Shown: positions 18,631 to 28,586, numbered from the stretch's first letter. The stretch is DNA of 64,000 bases from Woronichinia naegeliana WA131 (GCA_025370055.1 CP073041.1:4744272-4808271), one strand, 5' to 3'. Program-made: numbers and translations. The notes: generated from the sequence alone by a model not told the origin.

Positions 18631-19284
18631 CTTACCATCTACAGCTTTCGCTGCCTGAACTACTCAGTTTGTGGTCTGGACTTTCTCTTCACCCTCAGAA
18701 TTTTCTGTTAGGGTGTCTCCCATAAAGTCTCTACACCTTCCAATCAAGCTAGTTATTAGCTTTTTGGCTTGGCTCGGGATTACCAGATTAAAGGCTTCCC
18801 CGAGTTTGAGAGATTATCACGCACAAGTTTCCTCACGCGCAGCCCTTTTAAAGATTAACTCCCACGCCTCACGATATTGAGAGGAACGAGGTTTTCTTTG
18901 ACGTTTATCAGTTTCTACCAAGTGAATCTCACTGCCATAACTGATAGAAACATCTACCGGAAACACATAAAACAGATCAAGGTTTTAAATATAGGCAAGG
19001 GCAAAATCAAAGTCAGATTGGTCATAAACTTCTCTAAGCATTATTCTGCGGTTTGTCTTAGTCCGACGATTATCTACAACATAGTTGTTAGCTTTTTCAT
19101 CAAACCAAGAACTTTTTACCTGCACTTTCAACAGAGATCCTTCAACGTCGAAAACTAAGTCATAGGCTAGACGGTCTCCGATTGGCTTTAGAACCCTCCA
19201 ACCAAGCTTCATTGCATGAAGGATGGCTGCTTGTTCTGCGATGTCTCCTTTGAGTTTGGTACTCATTGTTAACCTTGCGATTCG
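18631..19284 (-). ncRNA. Group I intron in tRNA-fMet (654 nt)
   Basis: It begins after U33 of the tRNA and ends in G (GGTAAG before CATAACC), as expected for a terminal omega-G. It carries a homing endonuclease reading frame near its 5' end (19266-18817). The catalytic core lies in the remaining ~190 nt between 18816 and 18631, where the strings ...GTCCAGACCACAAACTGAG and CAGCGAAAGCTGTAGATGGT have the look of group I P7/P8-P9 elements. Splicing activity cannot be judged without folding. The known relative self-splices (family knowledge). Confidence 0.88.
18817..19266 (-). pseudogene. I-Ssp6803I-like homing endonuclease, in-frame stop
   Basis: Start ATG 19266, 18 bases inside the intron. The first 93 codons contain GDIAEQAAILHAMKLGWRVL, then the PD-(D/E)XK core YDLVFDVEG...LLKVQVKSSW. 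TAA at 18985-18987 (codon 94) stops translation. The same frame continues NLDLFYVFPVDVSISYGSEI, then KPRSSQYREAWELI, to TGA at 18817-18819. Total is about 149 codons, the usual ~150 for I-Ssp6803I. Only the nonsense codon separates it from a full-length gene, so homing is probably lost while the intron may still splice. Confidence 0.9.
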
Positions 19285-19330
19285 AGCCCGACGAGCTACC
19301 AGGCTGCTCTATCCCGCGTCGCTTTTATTA

Positions 19331-19359
19331 AGATAACCTATCCCTCCCCCATTAGGCAA
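19331..19359 (-). promoter_or_regulatory. Candidate promoter of tRNA-fMet
   Basis: Minus strand: TTGCCT (19359-19354), 17-bp spacer, TTATCT (19336-19331), 12 bases before the mature tRNA 5' end. This fits a sigma-70 type promoter but is not a perfect match. Confidence 0.45.
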
Positions 19360-19639
19360 GCTATTTTAGAAATTTTTTTTACTTGCCATAAACCGCAGAA
19401 CCTATGCACTACTCGATCAAGAGGATAATCCAGGAATTCGGTTTACACCGTCAGACAGAAAAGTCATTCGACGTACTGAATACCACCTATTTTCTATACG
19501 TAAGTATTCCTCGTCAGTGAAGTCAGGCTTTATTAACTTATGGGTATGAACACAGAGGCAATTAGCAAAAATAAATTTGGAACGGTTTTGCGTCGTTTCA
19601 GCGATCACTGTAATTGTTAAGAATTGTACAACTCTCTTG
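19360..19639. other. Gap with no confident gene
   Basis: Contains overlapping short open frames on both strands (a 77-codon frame on the minus strand, 19650-19417, and a ~50-codon plus frame ending near 19544), but neither has a convincing start site, composition or recognisable motif. It could be a gene remnant upstream of the tRNA. Nothing further can be supported. Confidence 0.4.
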
Positions 19640-19754
19640 TTATAACCCACATTTCGTGCTAGTTTGAAAAATAAAAATAAAGTGAGAAATGGTAACGGAA
19701 TAAGCTGTTAGTCATCTAAATGGCATTTAATGAAAATAAAAAAGGAGAAAAGCT

Positions 19755-20247
19755 ATGCCAGTAAAAAACTATCTAAAAAAAGAAGAAAAAGAAAAGCTAC
19801 AGAGCGAACTAAAATATAATGACCATCCTGATATCAGGGAGAGAATCCTAATATTATTATTACAAAATGATGGTAAAACTCAGCAAGAAATAGCAGACTT
19901 TGTAGGATGCTCATTAAGAAAGGTAGCCTATTGGTGTGTTCATGGAGATGCCAATAAATTGGAAAGCCTAAAAGATGAAAGAATGGAAGGAAATTATCAA
20001 AAAGCGACTCCAGAATATGTTAATAAACTTATGGAGGTAATAGATAAAGACCCCGAAGAATTAAGTTACGAATTTGGGAGATGGACAGCCCAACGATTAG
20101 CAACATATTTAGAAGGAGAGACAGGAATAAAGTTAAGCGGAAGTCAAATAGGAAGAATATTAAAATCAAAAAAGTATGTGTATATCTGGGCAAAGTATAG
20201 CTTGGAAGAAAGCCAAGACCCAGAGAAAAGAAAGTTATTTAAAGAAA
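19755..20247 (+). pseudogene. IS-L, IS630-like transposase N-terminal half, cut by IS-H copy 1
   Basis: ATG 19755 with AAAGGAG upstream. A helix-turn-helix segment (GKTQQEIADFVGCSLRKVAY) and a second DNA-binding region (FGRWTAQRLATYLEGETGIK) are typical of IS630/winged-helix transposase N-termini. After 164 codons (KRKLFKE) IS-H copy 1 is inserted with TAAAGAAA duplicated at 20240-20247 and 26518-26525. The frame continues for a few codons at 26526-26542 (KFYEYL) and then meets a MITE. The catalytic half is absent. Confidence 0.82.
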
Positions 20248-22013
20248 CTGGACAGTGGGAAGTTTATGGATGGCAGAGAAGGTAATGACTATGCGGCCAA
20301 AGTAAGTCTATCAGGACTTGGAAAAGGGTCAAGTTTAGCGGCAAGGAATTTAGGCAAAAGCAGACTAGGTGGACTTTGAGGAAAAATCATTGGGGCTTGA
20401 TGTTGGATGGCTAGTTGAGCAATGCGTTCACTAGGATAGCCATGGGAGGGTAGAGTCCGAAACCAGCGAGGGAAATTAGCCCAAATCCCCTGGGGTAACT
20501 CTAAGGAAAGAATTTGAAGTAAGCCGAGAACAATGACATGAAGATTAACAAAACGCTCAAAGGCTTCTACTTTGTTTAAAATCTGAGTCTGAACAGTTTG
20601 GGGATAGTCAGGGAGGATAAGATTGCTAGGCCAGGTCGGTAAAGTAGGAAGAGCCTTAAGCCAAAAACGATAGGCAAAGCCGCCCAAAAGACAGCAATTC
20701 CAAATTCAGAATGTAGTCAAAGATACAAAAGGCTCGATGTATTTACTGGCAAGGGTTTTGCTATGAAAATTGCCAATTAATCAACTAGGAAGAATTCGAG
20801 ACAGCGAGAGAAACTGAGTCATCAAGCATAAAATCTAAAAGATGATGCCAGCTTTCAAAGAACAGATATTTGGTCAAAGAGAGAATATCTTGAAAGAATC
20901 CCTTACGAGTGCCGCGTTGGACGCGAATTCTCTGGTAACGTTCATCAACCAAACCTAAAACCGTGTGCAAGAGAAAAGCCAGCAAATTCAGGGTAAGCAA
21001 AACAGAGGCGAGGTGTTGTTTACCATGCCCAAAATTATGCTCTAAGTGATAGCCTCGATTTTTGAGAATATTGTGATTCTCGTTCTCAGTACGCCAACGA
21101 GTCCGTCCAGCACGACAGACATCAAGAACGATGTAAGGGGTGAGAAAATGATTGGTAATCCAACTATTGTGATAAAGAAGTTGAGCATCGGATTCGCGGT
21201 GGATTTTTAGCTCACACCAGTTAACCAACAAAGCAGGCTGTTGGTCTCGCAGGGGAATCTGATTGAGATAACGGCAGTGCCAAATCTCGAAATACTTCCC
21301 ATTCCAACGTCGGTGTTGAGTGGTTTTGACTTCTCCATTAGCTTCTAAATAGGGCTTGCTGAAAAAAGCTGAAACCTTTACGGAGAAAAATAGTAGGCGA
21401 ATTAAGAACCGCTAGAATGCACGAAAATAGGGTAGAATGCCTCAAAACCATTGCATTAAGAAGAGAGAAAGCAGATGTACCGAAAGCAACAGTACTCAAT
21501 TGAAACACCAGAAAACTTGAAAAATCTGTTCGGCGGGCAGTTAGACGAAGAAAATCGTTGGATAGAAATGTCAAAAATGATTCCCTGGGAAGAATATGAG
21601 GAAGAATATGCAAAAAACTTCACAGAAAAAAAAGGAGCCCCAGCCAAATCATTTAGAATGGCATTAGGAGCATTAATTATCAAAGAAATTTCAGGAAAAA
21701 GTGACAGAGAAACAGTAGAACAAATAAAAGAGAACCCTTATTTACAGTACTTTATAGGAATGGAAAGCTATAGTAGCAAAGAAGCATTTAATGCGTCAAT
21801 GATGGTTCATTTTCGTAAAAAAATAGGAATGGAATTAATAAATAAAATTAATAAAGAAATAGAAAAAAAAGCGACGGGTGTAGCGTCAGAAAAAAAAGAA
21901 AATGAAGGAAAGTTATTGTTAGATGCGACTTGTACACCAGCAGATATAAAATATCCAACGGATATAGGAATATTGAATGATGCCAGAGAAAAAACAGAAA
22001 AAATAATAGATAA

Positions 22014-23611
22014 CTGGACAGTGGGAAGTTCTCGAGGCGTGTAAGTGGAGAAAAGAAAATCGGACATCCGATACAAAAGAGTGCCGTTATGTCCGAAACT
22101 GGCTGATATAAGAAAATCGATAGCCAGTGCTATCTATCAATTATGCAACTATGTCAGCGACTAGAGCAAATCCTAGAGAATCTCCGTCCAGCCTTTAGCC
22201 GAGAAGCAACGTTCCAATGGTTTATCCTGTTAGTCTGGGGAGTAGTGCTCAACAGCCAACCCAGCGCAATAACTAGCTATGTCAATGCCATTGGCTTAAC
22301 AGAGAGCTACTACAATCAGGCTCTACATTGGTTTGATTCCAAGGCGTTTAGGGTCGAAGGACTAACTTTACAATGGTCAAAGTGGCTAAGTCAGCATGAA
22401 AGTCTATACAGAATTAAAGGGAAACGGGTGTATGTGGGTGATGGCATCAAAGTGGGGAAAGAAGGACGCAAGATGCCAGGTGTAAAACGACTACACCAAG
22501 AATCGGAAGATGTGTCCAAGCCAGAGTGGATAAGGGGTCATTACTTCAATGCCTTGAGTATTTTGGTGGGAGTAGGGAAAGCCTGCTTTGCCTTGCCCTT
22601 AGTGTTGCGGCTAGACGATGGCATCAAGTCCAAAGCAACCGAGAAGGGGGAGGGAAAAGGCAAAAAAAAGGTGAAGACGAGCCTGGTGACAAAAATGGCT
22701 GACCTTTGTGTTACTTACGCAGAGGCAGGGAGTTATGTAATTTTGGATGCTTATTTTGCTTGCGAACCAGTGCTCAAAAGTTTTCGCCAGAACGCCTTGC
22801 ATCTAATCACAAGAGTGCGTTGCTCCACCGTCGCCTATGCCCCCTTTTGTTCCGTGCCGACGCTGACGGGGAGAGGACGACCACGGATTTGGGGGAGTTC
22901 GATAAAACTAGAAAAGCTGTTCGCTCTGGCGGCGGACTTTCCGACAGCTAAAGTCTGGCTCTATGGTCAACAAGTCACGGTTTCTTATCAGTGCTTTGAG
23001 TTCCACTGGGATAGTCCCCATCAGCTCGTCAAGTTTGTTCTGACCCAATTGCCTAACGGACGACGACTGATTCTGCTTTCTACTGATCTCTGTTTGACTG
23101 GACCTGAGATTATTGCCGCTTACGGTCTCCGATTTAAGATTGAAGTCACTTTTCGTCAATTAGTCCATCTTTTGGGCAGCTTTGCCTATCGTTTTTGGCT
23201 TAAGAGTCTTCCTACTTTACCTACCTGGCCCAGCAATCTTATCCTCAGTGACTATCCACAAGCTGTTCAGACTCAGATTTTAAACAAGGTAGAAGCCTTT
23301 GAGCGTTTTGTTAACCTTAATGCCATTGCTTTAGGGCTACTTCAAATTCTCGCCTTAGAGTTACCCCAGGGGATTTGGGCTAATTTTCCTCGATGGTTTC
23401 GGACATTACCATCCCATGGCTACCCTAGTGAACGGATTGCTCAACTAGCCCTTCAACATCAAGCCCAAATGATTTTTCCTCAAAGTCCACCCAGTCTGCT
23501 TTTGCCTAAATTCCTTACCGCTAAACTTGCCTCTTCCTCAAGCCCTGATATGCTTACTTTCGTCGCATAGTCATTACCTTATCTGGCATCCATAAACTTC
23601 CCACTGTCCAG
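22014..23611 (+). mobile_element. IS-H copy 2, complete 1598 bp, TSD ATAGATAA
   Basis: Tips CTGGACAGTGGGAAGTT and AACTTCCCACTGTCCAG. ATAGATAA is duplicated at 22006-22013 and 23612-23619. It differs from copies 1 and 3 at many positions, so it belongs to a sister lineage. It sits inside an IS-A copy that is itself inside an IS-E copy inside another IS-H. Confidence 0.94.
22143..23570 (+). CDS. IS-H transposase, intact 475 aa
   Basis: Uninterrupted from ATG 22143 to the stop at 23570. Candidate DDE residues: Asp in VYVGDGIKVGKEGRKMPGVK (about residue 100), Asp in SYVILDAYFACEP (about 200), and Glu in LRFKIEVTFRQLVHLLG (about 340). The N-terminal ~80 residues (TSYVNAIGLTESYYNQALHW) look like a DNA-binding region. 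A lysine-rich insertion (KGEGKGKKKVKT) precedes the second Asp. An IS4-superfamily fold is likely, but the exact family is not recognised. It is the only intact IS-H gene in the window and could act in trans on copies 1 and 3 and on the MITE at 59525. Confidence 0.9.
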   Translation: MQLCQRLEQILENLRPAFSREATFQWFILLVWGVVLNSQPSAITSYVNAIGLTESYYNQALHWFDSKAFRVEGLTLQWSKWLSQHESLYRIKGKRVYVGDGIKVGKEGRKMPGVKRLHQESEDVSKPEWIRGHYFNALSILVGVGKACFALPLVLRLDDGIKSKATEKGEGKGKKKVKTSLVTKMADLCVTYAEAGSYVILDAYFACEPVLKSFRQNALHLITRVRCSTVAYAPFCSVPTLTGRGRPRIWGSSIKLEKLFALAADFPTAKVWLYGQQVTVSYQCFEFHWDSPHQLVKFVLTQLPNGRRLILLSTDLCLTGPEIIAAYGLRFKIEVTFRQLVHLLGSFAYRFWLKSLPTLPTWPSNLILSDYPQAVQTQILNKVEAFERFVNLNAIALGLLQILALELPQGIWANFPRWFRTLPSHGYPSERIAQLALQHQAQMIFPQSPPSLLLPKFLTAKLASSSSPDMLTFVA

Positions 23612-26542
23612 ATAGATAAGCTGTATGAAGAAATAAAAGAGAAAAGGAAAGAAAAGCCGAGGACTTATAGGGAAGTGGCAAGAAAAGAGTACTTAGCCAT
23701 AGCAAAAAAACGTCGTGTGTCAAAAAAAGAAAGAAGAAAAGGAACAAAAAAACAACTAGGATATATAAAAAGAAACTTGTCTCATATAGAAAAAATGATA
23801 GAAGAGGGAGCAAAGTTAGAAAAACTAACGAAAAAAGAGCAAGAAGAGCTTGTAACGATAGGAAAAGTGTATGAGCAACAGTTAGAAATGTATGAAAAAA
23901 AGACAAATAAAGTAGAAAACAGAATTGTGAGTGTAAGCCAACCTCACGTGCGTCCAATAGTGCGTGGAAAAGCGGGAAAAGCAGTAGAGTTTGGAGCTAA
24001 AATATCGGCAAGTAATGTGAATGGCTTTGTCTTCTTAGACAAATTAAGTTGGGATAATTACAACGAATCGGGAGATTTACAAGCGCGAATAGAAGAATAT
24101 AAAAGGGAAACAGGATGTTATCCGGAATCGGTTCATGTGGATAAAATCTATCGAACAAAAGCGAATCGAGCTTATTGTAAAGAAAGGGATATAAGAATGA
24201 GTGGTCCCCGATTGGGAAGACCGCCGAAAGAGGTGAGCAAAGAAAAAAAGAAAGAGGCACGCTCAGATGAAAGAGTGCGTAATGCCATTGAGGGTAAATT
24301 CGGACAGGGAAAGAGGAAATTTAGTCTTGGTCGAGTGATGGCCAAACTACCTGAGACCTCGGAAACGGTAATTGCGATGAACTTTTTGGTAATGAATCTT
24401 TCTACTCTACTTCAGAAGACAAAAAGTAAAAAGTTGTAGAGTCGTTTTTCTTGTGAAAAATGGTGTTAATTTTCCTCTCTTTTGTGAGGAGTGATTTGTG
24501 TTGACCTTTTTAGACAGAAAGGAACAATAGATTAAACAAAATCTGTATTTTGATTTGTTTCCATAAGGATAAGTTATCTATGCTTTTTCAGTCCATACTT
24601 CCCTAACCCACATTTCTTTCGTTTTTTGACTTTTTCAGCAAGCCCTACTTATCCAACGTTTCGCCGCATTTTGCTCACAATCTTGCTTTTCAGACCCGTC
24701 TTGAGGGGTGATAAATTCAGGGGGTAAGGAAAAAACTGATTCATGGTCTGGGGAAACAATCACGGGCAATAATGCCTGATGGAAGTAGGTGACTTTTCCC
24801 TGTTTTGACGTTTTGGTTGAACAGCATGGACAATTTACTTTTTCCGAACTGTAGTAATTTGTCCCATCCATTGCTACTAGAAGATTTCCCCTCAATATTT
24901 CATAGGCTTTCAAGAATCCCATGCTCCTCAATGCTTGGTAAATTAACCCAAACAAAGGGAATAGACTACTCGCTGCTACCCCATCCACAATGTTGCGAAT
25001 CTGTTCTACTGTTGGTATTTTTTCTAGTCCAAACAAGCTCTGAGCATTATCTCGCCCACAACGGCTGTTAAGCTGACGTTGGTACTCTAAAAATGACTCA
25101 TTTTGCATAAAAAAGGCGGCAAATGCCCCCAGTATCGCCTCTCTTAGACTATATTTCGTTGCATTACTAACCGAACGGGGGTCATCTATCTTCCCAATGA
25201 CCTCGTTTAAACAGTGAACGATTCCGTCAAAACTTAGGTCGTTTACTTCCATCTTTCTCTCTGCAAAATCAGTAGACACTTTTCTCTTTATTCATAACTT
25301 CCTATAGGTCAAAGTTTTTCTGTCTCTATTTATACCATTTGAATTTGGAATTGCTGCCCAAAAGATGGATTAATTGACGAAAAGTGACTTCAATCTTAAA
25401 TCGGAGACCGTAAGCGGCAATAATCTCAGGTCCAGTCAAACAGAGGTCAGTAGAAAGCAGAATCAGTCTTTGTCCGTTGGGCAATTGGGTGAGGACAAAC
25501 TTAACGAGCTGATGGGGACTATCCCAGTGGAACTCAAAGCACTGATAAGAAACGGAGACTTGTTGACCATAGAGCCAGACTTTAGCGGTGGGAAAATCCT
25601 CCACAAGAGCAAACAGGCTTTCTAGTTTTATTGAACTCCCCCAAAGCCGTGGTCGTCCTTTCCCCCTCAAGGTCGGAACGGAAGAAAAGGGAGCATATGC
25701 CACTGTAGAGCAACGCACTCGGGTGATGAGATGCAAGGCATTTTGGCGAAAACTTTTGAGCACTGCTCCACAAGCGAAGTAAGCATCCAAAATCACATAG
25801 CTTCCCGCCTCTGCGTAGGTAGTGCAAAGCTCCCCCATTTTCGTGACTAGAGTAGTCTTCTCTTTTTTGCTGCCTTTTTTCCCTTCCTTTGCCGTTACTT
25901 TGGACTTGATGCCATCGTCTAGCCGCAACACTAAGGGCAAGGCAAAGCAGGCTTTTCCTGCTTCCACCAAAACACTCAAGGCATTGAAGTAATGCCCCCT
26001 TATCCATTCTGGCTTCGCCACATTTCCGGATTCTTGGTGTAGTCGTTTTACCCCTGGCATCTTGCGCCCTTCTTTCCCCACTTTGATTCCATCCCCCACA
26101 TACACTCGTTTTTCCTTGATTCGATATAGATTTTCATGCTGACTTACCCACTTCGACCATCCCAAGGTCAGTCCTTTGACGTTAAATGCCTTGGATTCAA
26201 ACCAATGTAGTGCCTGATGGTAGTAGCTCTCTGTTAACCCTAAGGCATTGACATAGCTTGTTATTGCGCTCGGTTGGCTGTTGAGCACTACTCCCCAGGC
26301 TAATAGGATAAACCATTGGTACGTTGCTTCTCGGCTAAAGGCGGGACGGAGATTCTCTAGGATTTGCTCTAGTCGCTGACATAGTTGCATAATTGATAGA
26401 TAGCACTGGCTATCGATTTTCTATATCAGCCAGTTTCGGACATAACGGCACTCTTGGGTATCGCATGTCCGATTTTCTTTTCTCACTTACCCTGCTCGAG
26501 AACTTCCCACTGTCCAGTAAAGAAAAATTTTATGAATATTTA

Positions 26543-26752
26543 GGGTCTGCTGAAAAAGTCCACAAAACGAACCTAGATGCCACAGGACGCGAAAAATGGT
26601 GACTTCAGAGAGTTGTTTCCAATTTCAACCCCCAGTTTTCCAACGACGTGCATGGGCTTTGAGCCTCCAAAGGCCATAACCTTGCACCTGATCGTTTTTA
26701 AAATGCTTGAAAGCATTATCCGGCAAAGGTTCTATACTTATTCAGCAAGCCC
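26543..26752. mobile_element. 210-bp MITE with IS-A ends, second copy, mismatched flanks
   Basis: Reverse orientation relative to 17572-17781 and nearly the same sequence. Starts GGGTCTGCTGAAAAAG, ends TTCAGCAAGCCC. Left flank TATTTA (26537-26542), right flank TAATTA (26753-26758). The mismatch suggests rearrangement after insertion. The left side is IS-L; the right side is a different gene. Confidence 0.85.
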
Positions 26753-26829
26753 TAATTAGGCGCTACTGAAAACGTTACGTTACGAGTAATCCGCTACGCT
26801 GAAAACAGCAAAGGAGAAATTCTCTTCCT

Positions 26830-28219
26830 GGGTGTGACCTTTAGTTGATGAAGGAAAAGAAAAGTGTTAACATGAGATGAAAAGTGACAAAGAGGAAACA
26901 ATGATGACAGCAAAACTAATTAATGTAGAGGGTTCAAAGATAAAAATAGAACTAACATTAGAACTCAGTCGTTCAATGTTGGATACAGAAATAAATATTC
27001 AAAAAGGCTTAAACGAAGTAGGTTGCATCGCCAGCAAAGAAGCCTTGAAATATTTAGATACAGATGGTTCACCCTTAAAAATCGGTGAAGAAATCTGGAA
27101 GAGTAAGGGAGAGCAACCGAAAGAATATCAAACACCTTATGGTGAGGTTATAGTGAATCGTCATGTATATCAGCGTTCACCTTTGAGGAAAAACGTATTG
27201 CCCCTTAGAAAGAGAAGCAAGGATAATCATAACATCAACGCCATTATTGGCAAAACAGGTATCCTCAAAAATGTCAGGGATGGCAGGCAAAGAGGTGAAA
27301 AATGATTTATTAGAAAATCATGGTAGAAAAGTAGCGCTATCCTATATCCAAAGATTGAGTGAAGCAGTAGGAAGTGTGGTACAGGCAAAAGAAGAAGCGT
27401 GGAGTTATGCCCCGCCCAAGGAGGATAGCCAAATTGCAACAGTGGGAATAGGATTAGATGGAACCTGTATGCTGATGTGTGAGGATGGCTACCGTGAAGC
27501 AATGGTGGGAACCGTTTCCCTATACGATAGTGAAGGCGAACGTCAACCTACAATCTATCTAGGTGCGGCACCAGAGTATGGAAAAAAGAGTTTTCTAGAA
27601 AGATTAGAAAGAGAAATTGAGCGAGCGAAAAAACGTTATCCAGAGGCAACATTGGTCGGGATAGCAGACGGGGCAGAATCAAATTGGAAGTTTTTAGAAA
27701 AGCAAACGGAAGAACAGATATTAGATTTCTATCATGCCTCTGGTTACTTAGGTGCCTTGGCAGAAGCGTTGCATCCGAATACCGTGTCAAAACAAAAAGA
27801 ATGGTTGACTGAAAATTGTCGAGAACTCAAGCATGAAAAAGGAAAAGCAGGAGAACTGCTAAATCTGATGAAAGAAGTCAAAGAAGAAAAAAGTCATTCT
27901 AAGAATCTTACCGAGAAACTACAAGCGGCGATTACTTATTACGAGAATCATCAGCATCAAATGGATTATGCTGAATACATAGAGAACAAGTATCCGATTG
28001 GTTCAGGTGTTACGGAAGCAGCTTGTAAGACGTTGGTCAAACAACGATTATGTTGTTCAGGGATGCGATGGAAGGAAAAAGGAGCAGGAATTATTTTGAG
28101 CCTACGAGCTTTGGTATTGACCAAGGAACGATGGAGTCAATTTTGGGCAAAACTTGATCAATATGGGTTCCCTGTAGAACCCTGATTACAACAGCTTTTA
28201 TCAACTAAAGGTCGCACCC
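26830..28219 (+). mobile_element. IS-C copy 4, complete, TSD CTCTTCCT
   Basis: 1390 bp, both tips intact, exact 8-bp duplication. Inserted in the last codons of a host gene fragment. Confidence 0.95.
26877..28185 (+). CDS. ISKra4-type transposase, two overlapping frames
   Basis: Same two-frame layout as copy 1: first frame 26877-27305, second open to 28185. Distinguishing residues are RAKKRYPEA instead of RAKNRYPEA, and IENKYPIGSG instead of IEKKYPIGSG beside the catalytic Glu. No disrupting lesion other than the shared frame switch. Confidence 0.85.
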
Positions 28220-28249
28220 CTCTTCCTAAACCTAAACAAAGTTTAACCG

Positions 28250-28513
28250 ATGCCCACTGATAACGAACGTCTTGATCGCATCGAACAAATTCTGGAAATA
28301 ACCCTCACTTTTGGTCAACAGTTTCGTGAAGATCTGATACAGATTGACCAGATGACGAAACGAAACGCTTCTGCCATTACCCGATTAGAGGAAAAAGTTA
28401 CCCAATTTGTTGACCAGTCCATACAAGACAGGGAAACTGTAACCTCTGAATTCAGGGGATTACGCTTAGAGATGCAACGTTTGATCGAGTTGACTTTGGG
28501 GCAAAATGATTAG
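28250..28513 (+). CDS. Small coiled-coil protein, hypothetical
   Basis: 87 residues from ATG 28250. It begins MPTDNERLDRIEQILEITLT and continues with heptad-like hydrophobic spacing (ITRLEEKVTQFVDQSIQDRE), predicting a long coiled coil with no membrane segment or catalytic motif. Similar short coiled-coil proteins are common in cyanobacteria and often sit beside nuclease-like or toxin-antitoxin genes, but no function is known to me. It lies 3 bases after the stop of the disrupted upstream gene and ends just before an IS-A insertion. Confidence 0.75.
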   Translation: MPTDNERLDRIEQILEITLTFGQQFREDLIQIDQMTKRNASAITRLEEKVTQFVDQSIQDRETVTSEFRGLRLEMQRLIELTLGQND

Positions 28514-28586
28514 GCGATCGCTTTACTTAGGGCTTGCTGAAAAAAGCTGAAACCTTTACGGAGAAAAATAGTAGGCGAATTAAGAA

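Larger units (their letters stand above)
18591..19318 (-). tRNA. Initiator tRNA-fMet(CAU), split by group I intron
   Basis: The 5' exon (19318-19285) reads CGCGGGATAGAGCAGCCTGG then TAGCTCGTCGGGCT. The 3' exon (18630-18591) reads CATAACCCGAAGGTCGGTGG then TTCAAATCCGCCTCCCGCCA. The splice point is between U33 and C34, directly before the CAU anticodon. Initiator hallmarks are the unpaired position 1-72 and the GGG/CCC pairs in the anticodon stem. CCA is not encoded in full. The intron position matches that described for Synechocystis PCC 6803 tRNA-fMet. Confidence 0.95.
21475..24439 (+). pseudogene. IS-A transposase interrupted by IS-H copy 2
   Basis: ATG 21475. The N-terminal ~180 codons end at KTEKIID, where IS-H copy 2 is inserted. 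The frame resumes at 23620 and continues to TKSKKL at 24439. The rejoined frame has no other lesion. Confidence 0.9.
21352..24645 (+). mobile_element. IS-A copy 7, split by IS-H copy 2, mismatched flanks
   Basis: Removing IS-H copy 2 (1598 bp plus 8-bp duplication) leaves exactly 1688 bp. Flanks are TAAATA (21346-21351) and TACTTA (24646-24651). Confidence 0.93.
20785..25252 (-). pseudogene. IS-E DDE transposase, split and internally deleted
   Basis: The N-terminal part 25252-24652 is almost the same as IS-E copy 1 (through AAKRWIS). The C-terminal part 21345-20785 contains YFEIWHCRYLNQIPLRDQQP, the catalytic Glu region RTRWRTENENHNILKNRGYH and LEHNFGHGKQHLAS. The segment holding the second catalytic Asp (aligned to IGDDLYSR of IS-F) lies in the deleted part, so activity is lost. 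Confidence 0.88.
20692..25356 (-). mobile_element. IS-E copy 2, split by IS-A copy 7, TSD CCCAAAAGA
   Basis: Both CAGCAATTCC tips are present. IS-A copy 7 (21352-24645) sits in the transposase gene with mismatched TANNTA flanks (TAAATA left, TACTTA right). About 170 bp of IS-E coding sequence between those two sites is missing, judged by alignment to IS-F. Confidence 0.9.
20289..26390 (-). pseudogene. IS-H DDE transposase interrupted by IS-E
   Basis: The N-terminal ~345 codons run from ATG 26390 to 25366 (MQLCQRLEQILENLRPAFSR ... VTFRQLIHLLG). The C-terminal ~130 codons are at 20682-20289 (GFAYRFWLKALPTLPTWPSN ... DRLTLAA). Candidate catalytic residues are VYVGDGIKVG, ILDAYFA and KIEVTFRQL. 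The reading frame is otherwise intact. Confidence 0.9.
20248..26517 (-). mobile_element. IS-H copy 1, split by IS-E copy 2, TSD TAAAGAAA
   Basis: Ends CTGGACAGTGGGAAGTT on both sides. The two halves (20248-20682 and 25366-26517) surround IS-E copy 2, which is flanked by an exact CCCAAAAGA duplication (20683-20691, 25357-25365). Rejoining gives a full element nearly identical to IS-H copy 3 at 52569. Confidence 0.92.
26756..28246 (+). pseudogene. 3' fragment of unidentified host gene, split by IS-C copy 4
   Basis: After the MITE the frame reads LGATENVTLRVIRYAENSKG EILFL. IS-C copy 4 interrupts it with CTCTTCCT duplicated (26822-26829, 28220-28227), and it ends LNLNKV-stop at 28244-28246. About 30 codons remain. 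The family is not recognised. The coiled-coil gene at 28250 starts 3 bases after this stop, so the two were probably one operon. Confidence 0.55.
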
